Positions 1-5,709 of a DNA stretch of 6,147 nt are shown piece by piece (positions within the stretch are counted from its first letter, which is position 1; each line of letters starts with the position of its first letter). The position numbers and the translations under genes were made by a program. This stretch comes from Deltaproteobacteria bacterium RBG_16_54_11 (lineage in GTDB: Bacteria > Desulfobacterota > B13-G15 > RBG-16-54-18). Where the stretch lies: positions 15,077 through 21,223 of the forward strand of contig MGQS01000082.1 in the NCBI GenBank assembly GCA_001797905.1, given 5' to 3'. The notes under the pieces are model-generated. The model was given only the letters and a program-made list of their open reading frames with translations. It did not search any database and was not told the origin of the DNA.

Positions 1-703
1 CGTTAAAGACCCTATACCCATCAAGCCGGCTGCCCACTACTCCATGGGAGGAATCCGGACCAGCATAAAGACAGAAACGCCGGTTGCAGGATTATACGCC
101 GCCGGCGAATGCGCCTGCCTGAGCCTGCACGGCGCAAACCGACTGGGCACAAACTCTACGGCAGATTGCCTGGTTTTCGGCTCTGTAGCCGGCAAAGAAG
201 CAGCCCAATACGCCTTTTCAAGCAAGCTCCGAGAAATTTCTCGCGGCGCAATAGAGACGGAAAAGAGACGGGTCTTCGATGGGATCTTCGGCAACGAAGG
301 CGCAGAGAGGGTCCCTGCTATCAGAGATGAGATGAGGCGCGTGATGCACGAGCGGGTCTGGGTATTCAGAAGGGAGGATGAGCTCAAGAGCGCCTTGAAG
401 GTGATAGAGGGGCTCAAGGAGAGATTCAAGCATATAAGGGTAGAGGACAGGGGTCGGTCCTATAACACGGACCTCGTGGCAGCCCTACAATTGGACTTCA
501 TGCTGGACTTGGCCGAGGTAACGGTGACGAGCGCCATTGCCAGGCAAGAGTCCAGGGGCGCCCATTCCCGGCTCGACTATCCCAAACGCGATGATGAGCG
601 CTGGTTGAAACATACCCTCGCCTACTATACGAAGGAAGGACCCAGACTCGACTACGCGCCTGTGACGATAACCAAGTGGCCTCCGGTTGCGAGGACCTAT
701 TAA
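1..703 (+). CDS. tfrA: Fumarate reductase / succinate dehydrogenase flavoprotein subunit (TfrA/FrdA/SdhA family), 3' part
   Basis: Catalytic FAD subunit that interconverts fumarate and succinate; only the last 233 residues are in the window, and the reading frame begins at base 2. Visible family motifs are HYSMGG (residues 12-17 of the fragment), whose His binds the dicarboxylate; AGEC (34-37) and HGANRLGTNS (43-52), which hold the FAD contact and the active-site Arg (R47); and ESRGAHSR...YPKRDD (183-198) with the WLKHT segment typical of the C-terminal domain. The protein ends soon after, as is usual, and no twin-arginine or heme domain can be judged because the N-terminus is missing. The stop codon TAA (701-703) is 11 bp before the next start, so the two are co-transcribed. 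Because the partner is a TfrB-like fusion, the cytoplasmic thiol:fumarate reductase type is the best match. The direction of the reaction in vivo cannot be told from sequence. Family assignment is firm; the tfrA symbol is less so. Confidence 0.92.
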   Translation, partial: VKDPIPIKPAAHYSMGGIRTSIKTETPVAGLYAAGECACLSLHGANRLGTNSTADCLVFGSVAGKEAAQYAFSSKLREISRGAIETEKRRVFDGIFGNEGAERVPAIRDEMRRVMHERVWVFRREDELKSALKVIEGLKERFKHIRVEDRGRSYNTDLVAALQLDFMLDLAEVTVTSAIARQESRGAHSRLDYPKRDDERWLKHTLAYYTKEGPRLDYAPVTITKWPPVARTY

Positions 704-708
704 GGGGG
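702..708 (+). promoter_or_regulatory. Ribosome binding site that fixes the tfrB start
   Basis: AAGGGGG overlaps the TAA stop of the upstream gene and lies 6 nt before ATG 715. It favours 715 over the in-frame ATG at 676, which would overlap the upstream gene and adds 13 residues with no family resemblance. Confidence 0.75.
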
Positions 709-714
709 TTTATC

Positions 715-2283
715 ATGGCTTCTGAATTAGAGAAGGTTGTTGAATTTAAGGTGCAGCGTTTCGATCCTGAGGGCAAGAGGCGTTACCTGTCCACGTATCA
801 GGTGCCTATCCATCGAGGGATGACGATCCTCGATGCCTTAAATTACATCAAAGACAATCTTGATGCGACCCTGAGCTTCAGGCAGTCGTGCCGGATGGGG
901 GTGTGCGGGAGCTGCGGCGTCAAGATCGACGGAAAGCCCAGGCTGGCGTGTTACACGCAGGCGCTCGACCTTGGATCCGATTCCCTCCTGATAGAGCCCC
1001 TCTCCAACCTGCCGGTCATAAGGGATTTAGTTGTCGACATCGAACCCTTCTTCGACACGTTTAAGAGGGTTAAGCTATCGCTGATAAAGGCAAAAGCGGA
1101 TCTTGAGAAGACGGACGAATTCGTGCAAACGCCGGCAGACCTCCAGGGCTACTGGGACCGCACGTTGTGTACGAAGTGCGCCATCTGCTATTCATCGTGC
1201 CCTGCGGTACTCGATAGAAGATTCCTCGGGCCTTCATCCCTGTCGGCAAACTATCGCTTTATCCTTGATTCGCGAGATGAGGGCCTGGATGAGCGGTTGG
1301 AGGCGATCGCCGACAACGTTTGGCTCTGCACCTCCTGCCACACGTGTACGCTGAATTGCCCGAAAGATGTCGATAGCTCAACTGCGGTGGTGGAGGAGCG
1401 CAGTCTCATGATTGAAACGAGCGGACTCATCCCGAAGAATGTGCAGGAGGTGCTGACGAGCGCCGCTAAATATCATAATCCCATGCGTATGCCCGCCGGT
1501 AAAAGGACGGAATGGGCAAAGGATCTGCAGATCAAGGAGCTTCCGGCAATAGGGAAAACTGACATTTTATACTTTCCCGGGTGCTCGGCAGCCTATGATT
1601 CAAGGAATCAAGAGATTGCCAAGTCCATGACATCGATATTCAGGGAGATTGGCGCCGACTTCGCGATATTGGGGACTGAAGAGTGGTGTTGTGGAGACCA
1701 TCTGCTGAGGCTCGGCGAAAAAGGATTGTTTGAAATGCTGGCAGAGCATAATGTTGCCATGTTCAAAAAGTTCGCCATAAACAAGATAGTAACCCTCTCA
1801 CCGCACTGCTTTCATACGTTCACTCATGATAAGCCGTATACGGATGCCGAACTGAATGTCCAACACTATACGCAATTTATTGCCGAGGCCCTTGAGCAGG
1901 GAAAGATCAAACTCTCCAAGGCCATTAAGAAACGAGTTACCTATCACGATCCCTGCTTCTTGGGCAAGCGCAATGAGATATATGATGCACCGCGGCAGAT
2001 CTTGAAATCGATTCGTGGCTTGGAATTTGTTGAGATGCCGAGGACAAAGGAGCACAGCTTCTGCTGCGGCGGGGGCGCCGGCAGGGTATGGACCGAGGAG
2101 TCGACCCCGGAAGGGAGGCCCTGTGTGGCCAGGGCTCAGGAGGCCCTGGAGCTCGGCGCCGAGATCATCGCTACGGCGTGCCCGTTCTGTTTGACAACCT
2201 TGGAGGATGCCGTGAAGGTCCTGGATTGCGAAGGCAAGATCATCGTTCGGGACATCGCAGAGCTCATCAAAGAAGCACTGTAA
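715..2283 (+). CDS. tfrB: TfrB-like fumarate reductase iron-sulfur subunit: SdhB-type ferredoxin half fused to HdrB/HdrD-type CCG half
   Basis: Electron-transfer subunit of the flavoprotein encoded just upstream, 522 residues. Residues 1-115 are a plant-type [2Fe-2S] ferredoxin domain as in SdhB/FrdB, with C59, C64, C67 and C79. Residues 150-220 carry two full CxxCxxCxxxCP motifs (C152-C162 and C205-C215), so both clusters should be [4Fe-4S]; classical SdhB has a [3Fe-4S] at the second. Residues 285-522 hold two CCG (DUF224) modules as in heterodisulfide reductase HdrB/HdrD, GlpC and SdhE: C290, C325-C326, C365, then C414, C450-C451, C489, C492. In the first module the CxxC is SPHC (S362), so one cysteine is missing. 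No membrane segment is visible, so the protein is soluble or peripheral. This architecture matches archaeal thiol:fumarate reductase TfrB (about 490 residues). Bacteria lack the usual CoM/CoB thiols, so the real donor or acceptor is unknown; a quinone via a membrane partner, as in SdhABE enzymes, is an alternative. Confidence 0.9.
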   Translation: MASELEKVVEFKVQRFDPEGKRRYLSTYQVPIHRGMTILDALNYIKDNLDATLSFRQSCRMGVCGSCGVKIDGKPRLACYTQALDLGSDSLLIEPLSNLPVIRDLVVDIEPFFDTFKRVKLSLIKAKADLEKTDEFVQTPADLQGYWDRTLCTKCAICYSSCPAVLDRRFLGPSSLSANYRFILDSRDEGLDERLEAIADNVWLCTSCHTCTLNCPKDVDSSTAVVEERSLMIETSGLIPKNVQEVLTSAAKYHNPMRMPAGKRTEWAKDLQIKELPAIGKTDILYFPGCSAAYDSRNQEIAKSMTSIFREIGADFAILGTEEWCCGDHLLRLGEKGLFEMLAEHNVAMFKKFAINKIVTLSPHCFHTFTHDKPYTDAELNVQHYTQFIAEALEQGKIKLSKAIKKRVTYHDPCFLGKRNEIYDAPRQILKSIRGLEFVEMPRTKEHSFCCGGGAGRVWTEESTPEGRPCVARAQEALELGAEIIATACPFCLTTLEDAVKVLDCEGKIIVRDIAELIKEAL

Positions 2284-2489
2284 CTCCTCCTGGTAAGAGG
2301 AAATAAGGTTACTTTTTTTCTGCTGAGATCGAAGGGTCTATTGCTCGGTTGCCAATAGGGGCTTCGGCACCGACCCCTACAAAGTGTGTATCAAGAGATA
2401 TTTGCAGTAATGGATCGCATCTCCCCGTCAGACCTTTTTGAACACGCCTCTGTACATTTGATATTGTATAACCGAAGAGATATACTGCC
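2284..2489. other. Intergenic region between tfrB and larE, with possible weak terminator and promoter
   Basis: No gene is supported in these 206 bp. Just after the tfrB stop a short stem TCCTC/GAGGA (2285-2289 with 2297-2301) is followed, 11 nt later, by seven T (2313-2319); the stem is too short and the T-run too distant for a confident terminator. A better hairpin lies at 2356-2379. A possible promoter for larE is TTGAAC (2438-2443) with TATTGT (2462-2467), 18 bp apart, which is a weak match. A 41-codon frame from ATG 2410 has no recognisable content and overlaps the larE start region. Confidence 0.4.
2356..2379 (+). other. Hairpin in the tfrB-larE intergenic region
   Basis: TAGGGG (2356-2361) pairs with CCCCTA (2374-2379). 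Inside it TCG pairs with CGA, with a 2-nt bulge (CT) on the 5' side and a GCAC loop. No T-run follows, so it is not a standard intrinsic terminator. It could be a leader structure, a processing site or part of a factor-dependent stop; the role is unknown. Confidence 0.4.
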
Positions 2490-3296
2490 ATTACGAAAAA
2501 CAAACAAAAATATAGCCGTCTCAGGGCAATCATAAAAGACCTCCAAAGGGTTGTCGTGGCGTTCTCCGGCGGCGTGGACAGTACCTTCCTCCTGAAGGTC
2601 TGTGTCGATGTTCTCGGCAGGGAAAATGTATTGGCCTTTATAGGGCTTTCGCCGACTTGTCCCGAAAGAGAAATCGCTGAAGCGAAAAGTCTTTCCGGGC
2701 TTATCGGTGTGGACTGCGTCACAGCAGAAACATCCGAAATGGAAGATCCTCGCTTCATTGAAAATAATACCACGCGGTGTTACTTCTGCAAAACTCACCT
2801 CTTTGTCAAGGCCAGGGAAATAGCAGAGCAGAGAGGTTTTATCCATGTCGCCGAAGGATCGAACGTCGATGATATAAATGACTTCCGGCCGGGGCGAAAG
2901 GCCTGTTCAGAGCAGGGAGTAAAAAGTCCGCTGCTCGAGGCGGGACTTACCAAAGGGGAGATCAGAGAGCTGTCGGAAACCCTTGCCCTGCCGACCCATG
3001 ATAAACCCTCCTTTGCCTGTCTTTCTTCCAGGGTTCCTTACGGCACGGCTATTGATGCGACAACCCTGAAAAGGATTGAGCGTTCCGAGGATTTTATTCA
3101 AAGCCTCGGCATACGACAGGTGCGGGTTAGATGTTATGGCAACGTTGCGCGTATCGAAGTCCTCGATAAAGACTTTGATGCCGTCATGGCTAACAGAGAC
3201 AAAATTACTGAGGTGCTCAACCAATATGGATTTCTCTATGTCACCCTTGACCTCAAAGGCTACAGGACGGGAAGCATGAATACTCCTTCAGAGTGA
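2490..3296 (+). CDS. larE: LarE-type ATP-dependent sacrificial sulfur transferase (PP-loop), probable ATT start
   Basis: Cytoplasmic PP-loop enzyme of the ExsB/LarE family. LarE adenylates a carboxylate of the nickel-pincer cofactor precursor (pyridinium-3,5-bisthiocarboxylate mononucleotide pathway) and supplies sulfur. Counting from ATT 2490 (268 residues, family about 260-276): SGGVDST PP-loop at 26-32, RCYFCK with C97 and C100, the RPGRKA...GVKSPLLEAGLTKGEIR segment at 133-159, and PSFACLSSRVPYG with C176. C176 falls at the position of the sacrificial cysteine known in Lactobacillus plantarum LarE; C97, C100 and C176 together fit the three-cysteine, cluster-binding LarE variant. The start is a problem: the first conventional codon, GTG 2556, begins inside the first beta strand next to the PP-loop, while family-like sequence (KYSRLRAIIKDLQRVVVAFSGG) continues upstream to about 2490 and there is a stop at 2469. 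No larB, larC or larA is in view. Downstream it converges on bioB. Confidence 0.85.
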   Translation: MTKNKQKYSRLRAIIKDLQRVVVAFSGGVDSTFLLKVCVDVLGRENVLAFIGLSPTCPEREIAEAKSLSGLIGVDCVTAETSEMEDPRFIENNTTRCYFCKTHLFVKAREIAEQRGFIHVAEGSNVDDINDFRPGRKACSEQGVKSPLLEAGLTKGEIRELSETLALPTHDKPSFACLSSRVPYGTAIDATTLKRIERSEDFIQSLGIRQVRVRCYGNVARIEVLDKDFDAVMANRDKITEVLNQYGFLYVTLDLKGYRTGSMNTPSE

Positions 3297-3390
3297 AGAT
3301 GCCTTTTATTTATACCATTCACCAGCTCTTTTCAAGGGCTTCACGGCTCATCGCGGAAGCGGGCGTCTTTCCGGGAGGCAGGCCGCCGAC

Positions 3391-3425
3391 CGGAGGTGAC
3401 CCTTTTGGCCAAAGGGCCACCTCTG
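3391..3425. terminator. Strong hairpin between convergent larE and bioB (possible bidirectional terminator)
   Basis: GAGGTG (3393-3398) pairs with CACCTC (3418-3423), and CCCTTT (3400-3405) with AAAGGG (3411-3416), separated by one A/C mismatch, with a TGGCC loop. The outer pairs C3391-G3425 and G3392-T3424 can extend it. It sits 94 bp after the larE stop and 43 bp after the bioB stop, between two genes that run toward each other. Neither strand has a clear T-run beside it, so it may act with a factor, as a 3'-end protector, or be a dispersed repeat. Confidence 0.5.
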
Positions 3426-3467
3426 GGGTCAGATAATCGGCGATCTTTTGGGAGGTTTGCCTCGGCG

Positions 3468-4454
3468 TCACTCAAAGACAGGATCAAGACCAAGGTCTCT
3501 CACTATCTCTATGTCAAGCTCAGGACTTCTTCCCGGTGTCGTCAGATAGTTGCCGATCATGAGGGAATTACAACCAGCAACGATGCCAAGGGGTAACAGC
3601 TGTCTTAAATTCGTCTCTTTTCCACCGCAGAGTTTTATATCCTTATCAGGGAGAACGAATCTGAAAATGGCGATAGTAACGAGAAGCTCAAGGGGTGAAA
3701 TATGTTCCATATCCTGAAGCGGCGTTCCCGGTCTGGGATCGAGGATATTGAAGGGGATGCAGTCCACGTCGAGCTCCTTTAAGGTCATGGCAAGCTCGAT
3801 CCTCTGCTCCATCGATTCGCCCATGCCGATGATCCCTCCGGAACAGGTGGAAAGGCCAGCGCTCTGAGCTGCCATAATGGTGGCAATATCCTCCTGGTAA
3901 GCGTGCGTTGTGCAGATATTGTCGAAATAACTCCGTGCCGTCTCAAGATTATGGTGGTAGCGGAAAAGTCCGGCTTCCTTGAGCTTACGGGCCCGATCAA
4001 CATCGAGCATACCGAGCGAAACGCAGGACTTTATCCCCAGCTTGTTTATTTCACCCACGGCCCCGTAGATTTCATTCCATTCCTTTTCGCTCTTAACCCT
4101 GGTGCCGCTGGTAATGATGCCGAACAGGTGCGCTCCTGCCGCCTTGGCCTGCCGCGCTCCTTCGATAATCGCCTCCTTTCCGATGAATGGGTACTCGGGG
4201 GCGCCGGTAGAGTAATGGACAGATTGGGCGCAAAACGCGCAGTCCTCGGGGCAAAGACCGGATTTTGCATTGATGATGCCGCAGAGGTTTACCCGTTTGC
4301 CCTTGAAATGCTCCCGTATCTCCGCTGCCGCCGCTATGAGCGCAAAGGGTTTTCCCATGCCGTAACGGAAAAGGGCCAGCCCTTCTTCAAAATCGACATC
4401 CATCTTTTCGACGGCCCGTTGCTTCAGAGTTTCTATTAACTGTTCCACAGACAC
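3468..4454 (-). CDS. bioB: Biotin synthase (radical SAM), non-classical auxiliary-cluster type
   Basis: Inserts sulfur into dethiobiotin to make biotin, last step of the pathway, in the cytoplasm. The 328-residue protein has the radical-SAM motif CPEDCAFC (C68, C72, C75) after NAKSG, and the BioB signatures YHHNLET (166-172), CSGGIIGMGE (204-213), P.N.L.PRPGTPL (234-246) and LTTPGRSPE (304-312). Hand alignment with E. coli BioB places two classical [2Fe-2S] ligands at C144 and C204. The other two are changed: Cys97 is G112, and Arg260 is K274, in KLCGGKE, which brings in a new C276. Extra cysteines are C58, C181, C232 and C295. This resembles BioB of strict anaerobes with an alternative auxiliary cluster. 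The start is GTG 4454 or GTG 4448; GCGAGG lies 5 nt before the second, which makes 4448 attractive. It follows the PP-loop gene by 15 bp, so it is the second gene of an operon. No other biotin gene is in the window. Confidence 0.93.
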   Translation of the reverse strand: MSVEQLIETLKQRAVEKMDVDFEEGLALFRYGMGKPFALIAAAAEIREHFKGKRVNLCGIINAKSGLCPEDCAFCAQSVHYSTGAPEYPFIGKEAIIEGARQAKAAGAHLFGIITSGTRVKSEKEWNEIYGAVGEINKLGIKSCVSLGMLDVDRARKLKEAGLFRYHHNLETARSYFDNICTTHAYQEDIATIMAAQSAGLSTCSGGIIGMGESMEQRIELAMTLKELDVDCIPFNILDPRPGTPLQDMEHISPLELLVTIAIFRFVLPDKDIKLCGGKETNLRQLLPLGIVAGCNSLMIGNYLTTPGRSPELDIEIVRDLGLDPVFE

Positions 4455-4469
4455 CTCGCGATTCCCACC

Positions 4470-5462
4470 CTATATTCTCAGGCTCTCCCAGGCTACCGCC
4501 TTCCATTCAGCCTTGTGAAGCCTCTTTGTGCCGTCCGTTATCTCCACCGTAATGGGATAGATGTCGTTTTTTCCGTAATGGGAGATAATGTTTGCGGCTA
4601 TGCCGATATGCCCATCGCCGGCAACCCCGGACAGCAGTCCCAGAGGGCCCTTAAACCCCTGAGGCGCCAGGAGCATCTGCGGCGCCGACCACAGTGCTGA
4701 AAGCCGATCATTCTCCTCCTTATTCCTCCCGATGATCAGTTTGGTATCCGGTGAGAGCCTGAAATGCCTGCCGATCTTGAGCAGCGCCACGTCTTTCATG
4801 GTAAAGTCTCCGTTGTGAGCGAAAAGGTCTTTCAGCTTCTTCGCGAAAAGTGGCTCCGTAAGCAAGCAGCCTCCGCCAGGGCAACTGAACTCCTTCAGGT
4901 GAAAGGCATCGACAAGCTCATACTGGGTTTTGCGTGAACGCCCGGCAATGCTGAGGAGTTTTGCTCGGTCGACAATGCCTTTTCGCTCGGGCAGGGTAGG
5001 CTCGAAGTGTTTTGCAGAGAGGGGGCGCAGGATCAAGTCCTCAAGGCCGCTCTCCTTCTCGATACACTGCAAAGCGACCCTGTGTTGCGACATGGGCCGC
5101 TGACCGAGGACCTCGCCGGTAATGACAAAACCGGCCCCGATCTCGTCCATGGTCTTTTTTGCCTCTTTCAGCATGAATATCCTGCAGTCGATGCAGGGAT
5201 TCAGGCCCCTGCCGTACCCATGTTTCGGCGCCTTGACGATCTCGAGATAGTCCATGCCCTTCACGCGCACCGTCACTTCGAGGCCCAGTTCTCCGGCGGT
5301 CCTCACCGCCTGAATGCCGCACCCGTTGCCGCCTTTAGAACAAGTGCAGAAGAGGGACGTAAAATGGAGGGCCACCACCTCCACTCCCTGCTCCATAATG
5401 AGCCTTGTGGCAAGCGTGCTGTCGAGGCCGCCTGATAATAAGGAGATTGCCTTCCTGTTCAT
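4470..5462 (-). CDS. PP-loop thiolation protein (ThiI/MnmA-like) with C-terminal NFACT-R-like domain
   Basis: A 330-residue cytoplasmic protein, first gene of the operon with bioB. Residues 5-16 form a beta strand and the PP-loop SGGLDST (10-16) that binds ATP in thiouridine synthases. Cysteines are grouped: C39, C41 and C48; C90 and C93 in the NPCIDC motif, which resembles the NPC..C motif of MnmA-type thiolases; and C194 and C199 in the CPGGGC motif. The region about 215-260 (GRHFRLSPDTKLIIGRNKEEN) resembles the NFACT-R/DUF814 fold predicted to bind RNA. The THUMP domain and rhodanese tail of ThiI are absent. Such proteins are often named ThiI or tRNA 2-thiouridylase; a tRNA thiolation role is the family expectation but is unproven. 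Placement next to bioB allows the alternative that it helps deliver sulfur for biotin synthase. Start ATG 5462 has only a close GGGTGG (about 3 nt) as ribosome binding site. Confidence 0.8.
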   Translation of the reverse strand: MNRKAISLLSGGLDSTLATRLIMEQGVEVVALHFTSLFCTCSKGGNGCGIQAVRTAGELGLEVTVRVKGMDYLEIVKAPKHGYGRGLNPCIDCRIFMLKEAKKTMDEIGAGFVITGEVLGQRPMSQHRVALQCIEKESGLEDLILRPLSAKHFEPTLPERKGIVDRAKLLSIAGRSRKTQYELVDAFHLKEFSCPGGGCLLTEPLFAKKLKDLFAHNGDFTMKDVALLKIGRHFRLSPDTKLIIGRNKEENDRLSALWSAPQMLLAPQGFKGPLGLLSGVAGDGHIGIAANIISHYGKNDIYPITVEITDGTKRLHKAEWKAVAWESLRI

Positions 5463-5473
5463 GATCCACCCGG

Positions 5474-5515
5474 GAGAGAACAGAGGGACCCTTCTACACC
5501 CTGCTCCCTCCTCTC
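5474..5515 (-). other. Hairpin in the leader just upstream of the PP-loop gene
   Basis: On the plus strand GAGAG (5474-5478) and GAGGGA (5483-5488) pair with CTCTC (5511-5515) and TCCCTC (5505-5510), with a 4-nt bulge and a 16-nt loop. In the minus transcript the structure ends 11 nt before the start codon and beside the weak ribosome binding site, so it could affect translation. It matches no riboswitch class I recognise. Confidence 0.35.
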
Positions 5516-5679
5516 ACCTTCGCCAACTCCGCGATGCCCGCATATCTTACCTAATTTCCCTGGTCCTTCTTCCCCCGTGCCTTGGAAAAGGGTTTGTCTT
5601 GAATACCGATTGACTACAGTGGAGGATTTCTCCTTTTTGTCTTATATGCCGACTTAAACGGATTTCCTCTAAAAAAAAC

Positions 5680-5709
5680 TTGCATAATAATACCACATTG
5701 TGGCATAAT
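5680..5709 (+). promoter_or_regulatory. Promoter for the HTH/Cys-rich gene
   Basis: TTGCAT (5680-5685) and CATAAT (5704-5709) are 18 bp apart, which puts the start near 5716, 30 nt before ATG 5746. The -10 box is good and the -35 box is partial. It overlaps the opposing promoter almost completely. Confidence 0.45.
5682..5709. promoter_or_regulatory. Putative operator: palindrome flanked by a direct repeat
   Basis: CCACA-T-TGTGG (5693-5703) is a perfect inverted repeat, extending to 17 bp (5690-5706) with one mismatched pair. It is flanked by two copies of GCATAAT (5682-5688 and 5703-5709) with a 21-bp period, about two helical turns. It lies in the spacers of both divergent promoters, where a bound repressor would block both. 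The adjacent HTH protein is the obvious candidate, by inference from position. Confidence 0.5.

Noticed and set aside
676..714. Upstream in-frame ATG 676 as tfrB start
   Set aside because: It would overlap the previous gene by 28 bp, adds residues unlike SdhB N-termini, and ATG 715 has a good ribosome binding site.
2410..2535. 41-codon frame starting ATG 2410 as a leader peptide or an alternative larE start
   Set aside because: It is in a different frame from larE, ends inside it, and has no recognisable features. A frameshift joining them would give an N-terminus unlike the family.
2309..2846. Two minus-strand frames of about 150 codons opposite the larE start region
   Set aside because: They overlap the clear LarE protein on the other strand, have no recognisable motif and no good ribosome binding site.
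3903..4439. 178-codon plus-strand frame inside bioB
   Set aside because: It is a mirror of the bioB coding sequence; the minus-strand frame has full BioB motifs.
5007..5435. 142-codon plus-strand frame inside the PP-loop gene
   Set aside because: Mirror of a strongly supported gene on the minus strand; composition is not protein-like.
5621..5638. Short stem GGAG/CTCC followed by five T as a plus-strand terminator
   Set aside because: Only four base pairs, and no plus-strand gene lies upstream that would need it.
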